Numbered from the stretch's first letter, positions 24,848 to 32,433 are shown. The stretch: 32,433 bases of DNA from Candidatus Avirikenella pullistercoris (GCA_018710935.1 DVIX01000002.1:1-32433), one strand, 5' to 3'. Program-made: numbers and translations. The notes: a model not told the origin generated them from the sequence alone.

Positions 24848-26646
24848 ATTCGATATTCTCCATTTTCCTTAATCAATGCCACCAGTTCATCGATTGCATT
24901 TTCTTGGGGGATATTCCGTTTAATAACCTCTTTCCCCTTATATAATGTCACAACATTTTTTCCCGAGCCTACATAACCGTAATCGGCATCAGCCATCTCC
25001 CCGGGTCCATTGACAATACACCCCATTACTGCTATTTTCAATCCCTTCAATCCGGCTGTCTTCTCCTTTATCTTTTTCAAAGTTTCTTGCAACGAATAAA
25101 GAGTACGTCCACAGCCCGGACAGGAAATATACTCCGTTTTCGTTATACGTGCACGCGCTGCCTGCAAAATACCAAAAGATAACCGCACTATTTCAACCGG
25201 AGATATAGTTTCATTTTTATTTTGTAACCATATACCGTCGCCCATCCCATCAATAAAGAGCATCCCGCAATCAGCAGCAGCCTTAATCGTCAAAGAATCC
25301 ATATCTGTTTCATCATACTCCCGGTGAATCACAACGGCATTCCGGATTCCTTTTTCTTTCAATTTAAGGAAAAACGCACGTTGCTCGGCAGGCCCATTCT
25401 TATTAAAAGTTTTCAGAATAACTACCTTATTGGGATACCTCTCCAGATAATCTGTCGTTCTATCATTCAATTCCGACAAGGTAAGACTTATAAATCTTTT
25501 TCCCGGCGCCAGCTCTTCTGCTGTAGTAATATCTGACGGGCCGAATACCCGTTTCCCTACCTTTCCATTCCCCTCCACATAAATAAAATCAGGCTCGAAC
25601 TCTCCTCCACCAAAAGACGAGAAAGCCGTTTTGGCTTCCGCTATTACCACCGGAAGATTCTTCCCGCCGATTCCGCCAGCATCCATCGTATCTCTTTTAC
25701 TATCTTCATAAGCTTCATAATATTTCCACGAAACCTCTCCGAAAGGCGAATGGGTCTCCCGTCCTCTGTAATAATCCGCCAATTTCCGAGCTACGGGGAT
25801 TTCATTTTCCGGAGCTTCCGTAAGCGAGACCCGGATAGTATCTCCCAACCCGTCATTCAGTAAAGCGCCGATTCCTACCGCCGATTTTATCCGCCCGTCT
25901 TCACCCTCTCCTGCTTCTGTCACCCCAAGATGCAACGGATAATCCATTCCTTGTTCCCTCAAAGCAGCAGCCATCAACCGGTAAGCCCGTACCATAACTT
26001 TTGTATTACTCGATTTCATAGAGATAACGACATCCCCAAACCCATATTCCCGACATATATTCAGAAATTCCATGGCAGAAGCCACCATCCCTTCAGGAGT
26101 ATCTCCATAACGCGACATGATACGATCCGAAAGCGAACCATGATTGACACCGATACGTAATGCCGTCCCATGTTCCACACATATATCCAACAACCGGCAC
26201 AATTTCTGTTTCAACCTCTCCAATTCTGCGGCGTACTCTTCTTCCGTATATTCCACAACCGAAAAATTCGCCCTCTTATCGATAAAATTACCGGGATTGA
26301 TACGTACTTTCTCCACATTACAAGCCGCTATCTCCGCAGCCACAGGATTAAAATGAATATCCGCCACCAGCGGGACATCGTACCCTGCATCCCGAAGAGC
26401 CTGACGAATATTTTTCAGATTCTCAGCTTCCCTGCGTCCTTGAGCCGTATATCGCACCATCTCTCCGCCCGCATCGGCAATACGTATCGCTTGACATACC
26501 GAACCTTCAGTATCCATCGTATCCGTCGTACACATCGACTGCACTACAATTTCTCCTCCTCCGCCGATAACGACATTTCCGACTTTTACCGGACGTGTTT
26601 CCCTACGGGAATAGGAAGAAAGAGATTCACAATATTTGGATGTCAT
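24844..26646 (-). CDS. ispG: 4-hydroxy-3-methylbut-2-enyl diphosphate synthase, long form
   Basis: A 600-residue IspG (GcpE), which converts MEcPP to HMBPP in the penultimate step of the MEP isoprenoid pathway. It has an N-terminal TIM barrel, an inserted domain of about 250 residues as seen in Bacteroidetes and plants, and a C-terminal Fe-S domain. The [4Fe-4S] cysteines C509, C512 (CPGCGRT) and C543 (GCIVNGPGE) with the nearby Glu ligand are present. The enzyme is oxygen-sensitive. The gene lies 10 bp after the superoxide-reductase-like gene and overlaps the WbqC-like gene by 4 bp. Confidence 0.95.
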   Translation of the reverse strand: MTSKYCESLSSYSRRETRPVKVGNVVIGGGGEIVVQSMCTTDTMDTEGSVCQAIRIADAGGEMVRYTAQGRREAENLKNIRQALRDAGYDVPLVADIHFNPVAAEIAACNVEKVRINPGNFIDKRANFSVVEYTEEEYAAELERLKQKLCRLLDICVEHGTALRIGVNHGSLSDRIMSRYGDTPEGMVASAMEFLNICREYGFGDVVISMKSSNTKVMVRAYRLMAAALREQGMDYPLHLGVTEAGEGEDGRIKSAVGIGALLNDGLGDTIRVSLTEAPENEIPVARKLADYYRGRETHSPFGEVSWKYYEAYEDSKRDTMDAGGIGGKNLPVVIAEAKTAFSSFGGGEFEPDFIYVEGNGKVGKRVFGPSDITTAEELAPGKRFISLTLSELNDRTTDYLERYPNKVVILKTFNKNGPAEQRAFFLKLKEKGIRNAVVIHREYDETDMDSLTIKAAADCGMLFIDGMGDGIWLQNKNETISPVEIVRLSFGILQAARARITKTEYISCPGCGRTLYSLQETLKKIKEKTAGLKGLKIAVMGCIVNGPGEMADADYGYVGSGKNVVTLYKGKEVIKRNIPQENAIDELVALIKENGEYRI

Positions 26647-26656
26647 AACCGCTATT

Positions 26657-27040
26657 TTAATCCGTTACGGAAACCTTCACCTCCTCGCTATGCCATAAAC
26701 CGTGTTTCGTGCAAGCAGAAAGAACCGATAAATACATCGTATTTTTCGCCGTTAAATAAAAATCCACCTCTACATTGGAAGGAACACCTCCTTGTGCTCC
26801 GGGTGCAAACTGCACTTCCGCTACAAACGTTTCAAGATTCCACAACTGAATAAATTTAATATAGTGATCGGCATCGTCAGGATGCTGATAATTTTCTCCG
26901 ATACGCACCTTTACACAAAAACGCCCGCCCCTTTTTACAACACTATCGCAAATAATATGCGGAGTATGCCTGTCGAAATAATCTTTACGTGCTGCGGTTT
27001 CATCCGGGGAAATCTCTACCGGTTTAAAAACTTTGGGCAT
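26657..27040 (-). CDS. Superoxide reductase/desulfoferrodoxin-like protein
   Basis: A 127-residue neelaredoxin-type superoxide reductase without the N-terminal desulforedoxin domain. The iron centre ligands appear as H25, H53, H59, C110 and H113 (CTKHGLW), giving the expected four-His one-Cys site. In most enzymes the loop before the first His reads Glu-Lys-His; here it is D23-R24-H25, so the catalytic lysine is replaced by arginine. The protein should reduce superoxide to peroxide in the cytoplasm. It is first in the ispG unit, 10 bp upstream, and may protect that Fe-S enzyme; this is inference from gene order. Confidence 0.82.
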   Translation of the reverse strand: MPKVFKPVEISPDETAARKDYFDRHTPHIICDSVVKRGGRFCVKVRIGENYQHPDDADHYIKFIQLWNLETFVAEVQFAPGAQGGVPSNVEVDFYLTAKNTMYLSVLSACTKHGLWHSEEVKVSVTD

Positions 27041-27077
27041 AACAACATTTTATTAGTAGTTCTACAATGAGTTCATA

Positions 27078-27107
27078 CAAAATTACGTTTTTTTATCTTA
27101 CAAGCAA
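27078..27107 (-). promoter_or_regulatory. Promoter of SOR-ispG unit
   Basis: On the minus strand TTG (27105-27107) and TAATTTTG (27078-27085) are 19 bp apart. The start site should be near 27071, about 30 nt before the ATG at 27040. It is divergent from the dxs promoter. Confidence 0.6.
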
Positions 27108-27143
27108 AACCACTGAACTGCAAAGCTCCTCAATAAAAGCCCC

Positions 27144-27167
27144 CTGCCCGACAAATTCCGGCAGAAT
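27144..27167 (+). repeat. Dispersed repeat, copy 3
   Basis: Begins CTGCCCGACAA and ends CCGGCAGAAT, forming a weak CTGCC...GGCAG inverted repeat between the divergent SOR-ispG and dxs promoters. Related to copies at 3565 and 3636. Confidence 0.4.
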
Positions 27168-27190
27168 TACTTTTTATAGCAATAATTAGG

Positions 27191-27199
27191 TATATTTGC
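27191..27199 (+). promoter_or_regulatory. -7 box of dxs
   Basis: TATATTTGC is a perfect match to TAnnTTTGY, 31 bp before the dxs ATG. The upstream box is not obvious. Confidence 0.55.
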
Positions 27200-27230
27200 A
27201 TAAATATTAAACTGAATTTAATCAAATTGA

Positions 27231-29102
27231 ATGTCTATTCTACAAGATATAAATACCCCTGCCGATTTAAAAACACTGTCTCCCGGACAACTTCCCCAGT
27301 TGTGTGAAGAACTCCGGGAATTCATTATAACCGAACTTTCCAATAATCCTGGGCATTTAGGCTCCAGTTTGGGATGCGTCGAATTAGCCGTCGCATTGCA
27401 TTATATCTACAATACCCCTTACGATCGTATTATCTGGGACGTAGGGCATCAGGCATACGCCCATAAAATATTGACGGGGCGAAGGGAACAATTTCATACC
27501 AATCGTAAATTAGGCGGCATCAGCGGATTTCCGAAACGCAGTGAAAGCGAATACGATGCTTTCGGAGGAGGACATTCGTCCGTATCTATCTCTGCTGCTT
27601 TAGGAATGGACGTTTCCGCCCGGCTGAATGATGAAGAAAGGCACGTCGTAGCAGTTATTGGCGACGGAGCCATGACCGGAGGGTTGGCATTCGAAGGATT
27701 GAACAATGCCGGAGTAAATGCCAACGACTTATTGGTAATCCTGAATGATAACGAAATATCTATCGATCCAAACGTCGGAGCGCTGAAAGAATACTTACTT
27801 CATATAAGTACGTCAAAAAGATACAATGAAATAAAGAACCATATACATCAATCTCTAAAAAATCTTCCCTATTTAAGACGTTTTATAGCAAAAACTGTCT
27901 CTGCCGTAAAACGTTCTATCTTACAGAAGAGCAACCTTTTCGAATCATTCGGGTTCCGGTATTTCGGCCCGATGGACGGCCATGATATCAAAATGCTGAC
28001 CAAGGTATTAGAGGACATGAAGCATATCAAAGGCCCGAAACTGCTGCATATCCTGACAGTCAAAGGGAAAGGATATAAGCCGGCAGAAGAGAGCCAGACT
28101 ATCTGGCATGCTCCGGGAAGATTCGACCCCGATACGGGAGAACGGGTACAGACGAACAAAGGAAAAGTTCGTTATCAAGACGTGTTCGGTTATACTTTGG
28201 TGGAATTGGCAAAACAAAACCCCAAAATTATAGGTGTTTCTCCCGCCATGCTATCGGGATGTTCCATGACATTCATGAAACAGGAGTTTCCCGACCGTTG
28301 TTTCGATGTCGGCATTGCGGAAGGACATGCCGTTACTTTCTCCGGAGGAATGGCTGCCAGCGGATTGCTCCCGTTCTGCAATATCTACTCTTCATTCATG
28401 CAACGGGCATACGATAATGTAATACACGATATCGTATTGCAGGGCGTAGATGTGGTATTATGTATAGACCGGGGAGGGTTGGTAGGGGAGGACGGTTCTA
28501 CCCATCATGGCGCCTTCGATATAGCTTATTTCAGGTGCATCCCCGATATCGTTATTTCCGCTCCTATGAATGAACACGAACTGCGCAACCTGATGTACAC
28601 AGCACAAACGGGAGGACATGGAGCTTTCGTTATTCGTTACCCGAGAGGAGAAGGGGCATTGACAGACTGGCACAATCCATTTCAGAAAATAGAAATCGGG
28701 AAATCCCGAAAATTAAGGGAAGGAACAGATTTAGCGGTTCTCACATTAGGGCATGTCGGGAATATCGCCAGCGAAGCGATTCAGGAACTTTCTGAAACGG
28801 TATCGGTAGAACATATCGATTTACGTTTCGCCAAACCGTTGGATAAAGAGATGTTATCGAATATAGGCAACCGTTTTGATAAAATTATTACTATCGAAGA
28901 CGGTGTGATTAACGGCGGCGTAGGTTCCGCTATTTTGGAATTTATGAACGATAGCGGATTTACGCCCAAAATCAAACGCCTCGGTATTCCCGACCGGTTT
29001 ATTTTACACGGCAAAGTAACTGAATTAACCCACCAATGCGGTTATGATAAAGAAGGAATCAAACAGGCAATTATAGAAATGACCGATAAAAATTGCTTTT
29101 AA
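27231..29102 (+). CDS. dxs: 1-deoxy-D-xylulose-5-phosphate synthase
   Basis: A 623-residue thiamine-diphosphate enzyme that condenses pyruvate and glyceraldehyde-3-phosphate, the entry step of the MEP pathway and also a source for thiamine and pyridoxal. The ThDP/Mg motif GDGAMTGG begins at residue 144 and NDNEISI follows. The central pyrimidine domain contains [17 protein letters not shown], and the C-terminal transketolase domain is complete. It is divergent from the ispG unit, so two MEP-pathway genes flank one 190-bp control region. No terminator is evident before the tRNA promoter. Confidence 0.96.
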   Translation: MSILQDINTPADLKTLSPGQLPQLCEELREFIITELSNNPGHLGSSLGCVELAVALHYIYNTPYDRIIWDVGHQAYAHKILTGRREQFHTNRKLGGISGFPKRSESEYDAFGGGHSSVSISAALGMDVSARLNDEERHVVAVIGDGAMTGGLAFEGLNNAGVNANDLLVILNDNEISIDPNVGALKEYLLHISTSKRYNEIKNHIHQSLKNLPYLRRFIAKTVSAVKRSILQKSNLFESFGFRYFGPMDGHDIKMLTKVLEDMKHIKGPKLLHILTVKGKGYKPAEESQTIWHAPGRFDPDTGERVQTNKGKVRYQDVFGYTLVELAKQNPKIIGVSPAMLSGCSMTFMKQEFPDRCFDVGIAEGHAVTFSGGMAASGLLPFCNIYSSFMQRAYDNVIHDIVLQGVDVVLCIDRGGLVGEDGSTHHGAFDIAYFRCIPDIVISAPMNEHELRNLMYTAQTGGHGAFVIRYPRGEGALTDWHNPFQKIEIGKSRKLREGTDLAVLTLGHVGNIASEAIQELSETVSVEHIDLRFAKPLDKEMLSNIGNRFDKIITIEDGVINGGVGSAILEFMNDSGFTPKIKRLGIPDRFILHGKVTELTHQCGYDKEGIKQAIIEMTDKNCF

Positions 29103-29105
29103 ATT

Positions 29106-29136
29106 TTGCGAATTACAAAAAAGCGTATATATTTGC
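29106..29136 (+). promoter_or_regulatory. Promoter of tRNA-Leu
   Basis: TTG at 29106-29108 and TATATTTGC at 29128-29136, spacing 19 bp; a full match to the Bacteroidetes consensus just after the dxs stop codon. Confidence 0.75.
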
Positions 29137-29165
29137 ACACACGTTCTTCCAAAAACATCTTATAA

Positions 29166-29249
29166 GCCCAGATGGCGGAATTGGTAGACGCGTTGGTCTC
29201 AAACACCAATGGCAGAAATGCTGTGCCGGTTCGATCCCGGCTCTGGGTA
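29166..29249 (+). tRNA. tRNA-Leu (anticodon CAA)
   Basis: An 84-nt class II tRNA with acceptor GCCCAGA paired to TCTGGGT (one G-T pair), discriminator A, anticodon stem TTGGT/ACCAA around the loop CTCAAAC, anticodon CAA (29200-29202), a long variable arm, and T-arm GCCGGTTCGATCCCGGC. CCA is not encoded. It reads UUG codons. The 3' end is the likely integration site of the element to the right. Confidence 0.95.
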
Positions 29250-29252
29250 CAA

Positions 29253-29290
29253 AAAACGGCTGATAATTACTTGATTTTCAGCCGTTTTTA
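29253..29290 (+). terminator. Terminator after tRNA-Leu
   Basis: An 11-bp stem AAAACGGCTGA / TCAGCCGTTTT with a 14-nt loop, ending in a T run. Confidence 0.8.
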
Positions 29291-29297
29291 TTTTGCC

Positions 29298-29319
29298 GGG
29301 TAGCCAAAGGGTAGCCAAA
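29298..29319 (+). repeat. Tandem 11-bp repeat beside tRNA-Leu
   Basis: Two perfect head-to-tail copies of GGGTAGCCAAA, 48 bp past the tRNA 3' end. Short direct repeats near a tRNA attachment site often bind the arms of a tyrosine recombinase. The role here is inferred; no integrase is visible. Confidence 0.45.
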
Positions 29320-29391
29320 AACGACAATACTCCCTACAATTTTCTATTAAAAACAGTAATTTCCCTGTTGCGGTAATTCCCGTTTTGGTCG

Positions 29392-29667
29392 CTACATTTC
29401 TTTAAATTCACTTTCTAATAGATTCATGTGCATAACATCATCGAGTAGATTCCTTAATTCCCCATCTAATTCATAATGCCTATCCTTAAAATTAGATAGC
29501 ATATCTTCCCCCGCTACATATAATCCTGTAATAATATTATAAACGCTTGTATAAATATCGCTTAATTGTGCCATACAGAATAATAGTTCTTGGGTCGCTT
29601 TACTTAGTGTAACGTTTGGTACATTTGTTACACATTCTTTACAGATGTTCGTTTTGATTGTTTCCAT
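29392..29667 (-). CDS. Small protein of unknown function in the element
   Basis: A 91-residue protein, last leftward gene before the tRNA. It has three cysteines, two of them as C-K-E-C near the N-terminus, and is otherwise helical with an acidic C-terminal half (LDGELRNLLDDVM). I recognise no family. It follows a hairpin-rich noncoding segment and the 12-mer CTGTTTTGTTTA just before its start. Confidence 0.55.
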   Translation of the reverse strand: METIKTNICKECVTNVPNVTLSKATQELLFCMAQLSDIYTSVYNIITGLYVAGEDMLSNFKDRHYELDGELRNLLDDVMHMNLLESEFKEM

Positions 29668-29922
29668 AGTCTGTTTTGTTTAGAAATTAGGAAAATAAAA
29701 ATGCCCCCTGTTTAGGTGTCCTCGGTCAAAACAGTTACCGCCGGGTTGTTTCCAATACCCGCACCTTGCAAAGGGCAAAACTCGTTCATTACAACCGTTT
29801 ATATCGGCTGCTGTTTTGTTTAAGGATTTACAAATATAGCGATTATCCTCGCTTGTGGTATTCCTTGTTATAAAAAATAATTACTTGTGCCCCGTTGAGG
29901 CTGTTGAAACAATAGATATTTT
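29668..29922 (-). other. Hairpin-rich noncoding segment of the element
   Basis: In 255 bp without a gene, the minus strand has a -7-like TATATTTG (29831-29838). Next come three consecutive hairpins: CCTT/AAGG at 29764-29774; GGG..TTG/CAA..CCC with a GAAA loop at 29743-29760; and CTGTTT/AAACAG at 29708-29734. A T-rich tract follows near 29690-29699. The 12-mer CTGTTTTGTTTA occurs at 29671-29682 and 29811-29822, flanking the hairpins. It could be a small RNA of about 135 nt, a structured leader of the 91-residue gene, or an origin for the gene II/X replicase. Confidence 0.45.
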
Positions 29923-30165
29923 CTACAAACAATTTAAATTGGAATCGTTTTTTAAATACCTTTCTATTTCTTCTTTTTTTGTTATCGTTTTACATTCTAC
30001 AACCTCATCCCCTTCATAACGCCAAATCAAAATACTTTTAACCTCTTTATCGTTATCGCTTTCCTCTCCTATAATCGTTTCTTTTATTAAATATGCCATT
30101 TCTATATCTCTGGGTTCCCCTTTGATTATGCCAATCAACCGGTTTATTTTTCTCTCCTTACTCAT
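29923..30165 (-). CDS. Small charged protein of unknown function
   Basis: An 80-residue highly charged protein from MSKERK (an ATG two codons earlier is possible). It resembles no family I know. It overlaps the end of the preceding gene by 8 bp, so it is probably translationally coupled with it within the element operon. Confidence 0.5.
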   Translation of the reverse strand: MSKERKINRLIGIIKGEPRDIEMAYLIKETIIGEESDNDKEVKSILIWRYEGDEVVECKTITKKEEIERYLKNDSNLNCL

Positions 30166-30499
30166 TATCATTCTTTTTTAAATTAATTATTCTTTCTGTT
30201 AAAATATCAATCACCTGCTCCGGGGCTTTTTCTAACAATTTTTCTAATTCCTCATATTCTGTTTTTATTTGTTCCTCAATAGTATAACCCTGCATCTTAG
30301 GTATAACATATTGCATAAACTTCTCCAGAATTTGCACCCGTTCTTTTGGTTCAAGTTCCTTTAAATCCTGCTCTATTTGGTTCCTATTTTTATCTATTAA
30401 ACGGGTAAGCCAATCTTTTACTGTTCCTGTGACCTTATTTGGAGTACCCTTTGCCCTACCTCCTAATCTCCCTTTACCGTCATTTTTTTGTCTTGCCAT
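30158..30499 (-). CDS. Phage-type small basic protein, possibly DNA-binding
   Basis: A 113-residue protein. The N-terminal GRLGGRAKGTPNKVTG resembles a motif seen at the start of many phage and mobile-element proteins, including some terminase-small-subunit-like ones. The middle and end are charged helices, probably coiled coil (about 65-108). Function is unknown. It lies 88 bp downstream of the replication gene on the same strand. Confidence 0.6.
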   Translation of the reverse strand: MARQKNDGKGRLGGRAKGTPNKVTGTVKDWLTRLIDKNRNQIEQDLKELEPKERVQILEKFMQYVIPKMQGYTIEEQIKTEYEELEKLLEKAPEQVIDILTERIINLKKNDNE

Positions 30500-30587
30500 T
30501 ATTATAAAATTCTATTCCCTTTTTTATCTATCCTCGGTTACCAAAATAGGGTACATAACGCCCCTTATTATATAGAGATTTTTATTT

Positions 30588-31529
30588 TTATCGATAAAAT
30601 TTAATAGCATCATTTATCTTTCTATCAAGTTCAATTATCGCCTCATTTGGAGCGGTAAAATTTCCACCGATACTACATGCCTCTTTTACTTTTTTTCTTA
30701 AATCATAAGCCTGTTTCTTTGATAATATACCCTGCTTTTGTGCTTCATTGATTTGCTTTATCATTTCCAACTGTCCCCCTGCCCGCTCAACTAAAGAAAG
30801 CACGCCCAACCTATAAAGGTCTTGTTTAGTTCTCATCTCTTGAAAATTTAAAAAAGAATCGTTTATTTTATCAATAGATTTATATGCGTCTCGCCATCGG
30901 TTCAGCAAACCGACATAAAAAGATTCATTATAAAGCATCTCCCCCGTTACCTTTTCTTGCCCTAATTGGTTGTTTATTTTACTTATAAAGCGATATTCAA
31001 ACCTCAATACGTTTCTCCCCTTGTATAGTTCCGGTATTGGCTCTTTTTGGCTCTTTTGCTCTTTATTTTTATCATAAAAACATAATTTCCTCCCTTCTTG
31101 GATATAATACAGGCTCCCCGCCTCAATCATCGGTAAACGTTTATAATATTTTAACGCTCCTAAATGATTTAAATAAACATCTACTGGATATTGGGTAATA
31201 ATATTTTGTGCTATATCTAAACGGGTAACACGGGCTTTACCTATTGGAACGTGCAACATATCTGATAATTTTTCCATCGCTCGTTGAGTATCACTCCGCC
31301 CCATTGTTTGGTAATTATCGCCTAAATACCATTTACACAGACTACCGCCTTTTATTTCCATTTGATAACGGTTAATGCTTATTTTAAGCCTACCAATATT
31401 ACCAGTAATTACCGGAAACTCATTGTAAAAATGTTCTCCGACATTATCAAGGTAACAAGGAACAGTATTAAAAATATCAACATTCCCCGCTTCATATTGC
31501 ATTAATTTTAAATTTATACTGTCATACAT
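30588..31529 (-). CDS. Replication initiator, filamentous-phage gene II/X-like
   Basis: A 313-residue protein with the pattern of the phage/plasmid replication gene II/X family, which nicks DNA to start rolling-circle replication. It begins MYDSINLKL, has ARVTRLDIAQN at 99-109 (the RxDxA strand), KLCFYDKNKE at 148-157 and VLRFEYRF at 174-181, in the order usual for these initiators. I could not assign the catalytic tyrosine with certainty. It starts 6 bp after the preceding 156-residue gene. Whether the host element is a prophage, satellite or mobilizable element cannot be settled here. Confidence 0.72.
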   Translation of the reverse strand: MYDSINLKLMQYEAGNVDIFNTVPCYLDNVGEHFYNEFPVITGNIGRLKISINRYQMEIKGGSLCKWYLGDNYQTMGRSDTQRAMEKLSDMLHVPIGKARVTRLDIAQNIITQYPVDVYLNHLGALKYYKRLPMIEAGSLYYIQEGRKLCFYDKNKEQKSQKEPIPELYKGRNVLRFEYRFISKINNQLGQEKVTGEMLYNESFYVGLLNRWRDAYKSIDKINDSFLNFQEMRTKQDLYRLGVLSLVERAGGQLEMIKQINEAQKQGILSKKQAYDLRKKVKEACSIGGNFTAPNEAIIELDRKINDAIKFYR

Positions 31530-31535
31530 ACGGCA

Positions 31536-32006
31536 TTAATCGGTTACCGTTTTAGCAGCCTTTTCCCTTAAAATCTCGATTTCTTTATTCAATTCCCCGT
31601 CAGACAATAAATTATAAAGTTGTGCGCGGTTATTTCTATGCCCTCTTGCAATAAACATCTCAATAACCGCCCCTTCTTGTATCGCTCCATTTACAAATTT
31701 TATATTCTGACACATAAATAATAAGGCATCGGCAGTATGATGAAAATCTCCATACCATAACATCCTGTTTGCATCTGGAACATAAATACTGCTAATATGG
31801 TGAGTTCTGGATAATGCAAGGTCTGCCATTCTTCCCTGACCTGCTTTAGTATATGTATTATCGCCTATGTAAAGAAATAACGCCCCTCTTTTATCTCTAA
31901 TCCCCTCTAATGGGTTATAACTGCCAGTATCACATACACAGTCAATTCTTAATTTGCTTTTTTGGTCAGGTAATTTCTTAAAGCAATAATAATCTGTGAG
32001 TATCAT
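31536..32006 (-). CDS. Unknown protein coupled to the HTH and replication genes
   Basis: A 156-residue protein. The ATG at 32006 overlaps the stop of the HTH gene as ATGA, so this start is preferred over one 15 codons upstream. It contains RGALFLYIGDNTY, RTHHISSIYVPD, YGDFHHTADALLF and ARGHRNNRAQLYNLL, and is rich in His and aromatic residues. I do not recognise a named domain. Its position between an excisionase-like gene and the replicase suggests a role in element maintenance; that is inference. Confidence 0.65.
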   Translation of the reverse strand: MILTDYYCFKKLPDQKSKLRIDCVCDTGSYNPLEGIRDKRGALFLYIGDNTYTKAGQGRMADLALSRTHHISSIYVPDANRMLWYGDFHHTADALLFMCQNIKFVNGAIQEGAVIEMFIARGHRNNRAQLYNLLSDGELNKEIEILREKAAKTVTD

Positions 32007-32299
32007 TTTACACCCCCTTTCTTTTGACAGTAATTTTGTGATTGTTGGCATATTTCAGCAATAGTTTTTACTCTATTGCTTTGTAACCATTTTTCTAACT
32101 CTAACCGATTAAAATAACACATTTTCCCGGTCGGCTTATAATGGGGTATTGCTTGTTTAGCTGTCAATTTATACAGGTAACTTTTAGACATACCCATATA
32201 TTTGGCCGCTTCTTCACTCGTTAATACCTCTTTGGCACAAAAAATAATGTTGTCCGCCACAAACTCGGCAACCTCTTTTAAATTTTTTTCTGATTCCAT
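32003..32299 (-). CDS. Excisionase/AlpA-type HTH protein
   Basis: A 98-residue protein with a MerR-like HTH (about 25-72): LTSEEAAKYMGMSKSYLYKL then IPHYKPTGKMCYFNRLELEKWL, the pattern of helix-turn-helix 17 proteins annotated as excisionase family. In mobile elements these direct excision or activate integrase. It is the first leftward gene of the cluster. An inverted repeat lies about 85-113 bp upstream. Confidence 0.8.
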   Translation of the reverse strand: MESEKNLKEVAEFVADNIIFCAKEVLTSEEAAKYMGMSKSYLYKLTAKQAIPHYKPTGKMCYFNRLELEKWLQSNRVKTIAEICQQSQNYCQKKGGVK

Positions 32300-32383
32300 T
32301 TTTATTATTTTAAAATTTACAATTACCGGAAAACAAAAAACCTCCAGCTTAATTTTATAACATCAAAGCACACAACGCCCATC

Positions 32384-32412
32384 CGCTATAATACAAATAT
32401 CAATATATAGCG
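32384..32412. promoter_or_regulatory. Inverted repeat upstream of the HTH gene
   Basis: CGCTATA (32384-32390) and TATAGCG (32406-32412) form 7-bp arms 15 bp apart, with AT-rich, promoter-like sequence between. It is a candidate operator for the element; the region 32300-32383 and the run to the right edge hold no gene I can see. Confidence 0.35.
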
Positions 32413-32433
32413 AATGGCAAAATCTTTTTTTTT

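Noticed and set aside
29253-29290. Hairpin after tRNA-Leu as an attachment-site structure
   Set aside because: A stem with a T run is explained well enough as the tRNA terminator.
1-32433. CRISPR arrays, rRNA genes, insertion sequences
   Set aside because: No regularly spaced repeats, rRNA sequence or transposase gene was found.

Overview
The window looks like a chromosome segment from a gut-type Bacteroidales bacterium (phylum Bacteroidota). The promoters match the Bacteroidetes pattern (TTG, about 20 bp, then TAnnTTTG) and there are almost no Shine-Dalgarno sequences. The gene set also fits: a 600-residue long-form IspG, a head-GIN/DUF2807 lipoprotein, a WbqC-family protein and a desulfoferrodoxin-like protein. 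I cannot name genus or species from sequence alone.

Left part (1-8800, mostly + strand). The left edge holds a leftward promoter and a structured, apparently noncoding transcript. Then come a PerR-type regulator and catalase (perR-katA, a peroxide-response pair), a stand-alone LuxE-like acyl-protein synthetase, a copper unit (copA plus a small CopZ-like chaperone), a DUF362/ferredoxin protein and a secreted protein of unknown function. Four transcription units in the window's + strand half end in clear stem-loop terminators.

Middle (8900-16200, mostly - strand). A Cof-type HAD phosphatase, a small secreted protein, and a tight smpB-apbE-diacylglycerol-kinase-like cluster are read leftward. 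A DUF2807 lipoprotein (+) converges on a long RelA/SpoT homologue (-) with only 3 bp between their stop codons. The Rel protein keeps its metal-binding HD residues but has lost the catalytic Glu-Asp of the hydrolase site.

16300-23300 (+). Two tandem paralogous lipoproteins of about 870 residues combine an active-looking transglutaminase domain with a degenerate second copy and a thioredoxin-like domain lacking CxxC. Behind them lies a decayed HicAB toxin-antitoxin region. It contains a dead hicA not listed as an ORF, an intact hicB, and a second hicB broken by a frameshift and a stop.

23400-29250. A leftward unit (superoxide-reductase-like, ispG, wbqC-like, membrane PH-like) is divergent from dxs. 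Two enzymes of the MEP isoprenoid pathway therefore share one control region, with an oxygen-defence protein directly ahead of the Fe-S enzyme IspG. tRNA-Leu(CAA) follows dxs.

29250-32433 (- strand). An AT-rich accessory element abuts the 3' end of tRNA-Leu. Read from its right side it encodes an excisionase-like HTH protein, an unknown 156-residue protein overlapping it by 4 bp, a filamentous-phage gene II/X-type replication initiator, and three small proteins. It also carries a hairpin-rich noncoding segment that may be a small RNA, a leader, or a replication origin. No integrase, coat or Zot-like gene is visible, so the element must continue past the right edge if complete. This element and the decayed hicAB region are the least ordinary parts of the window.
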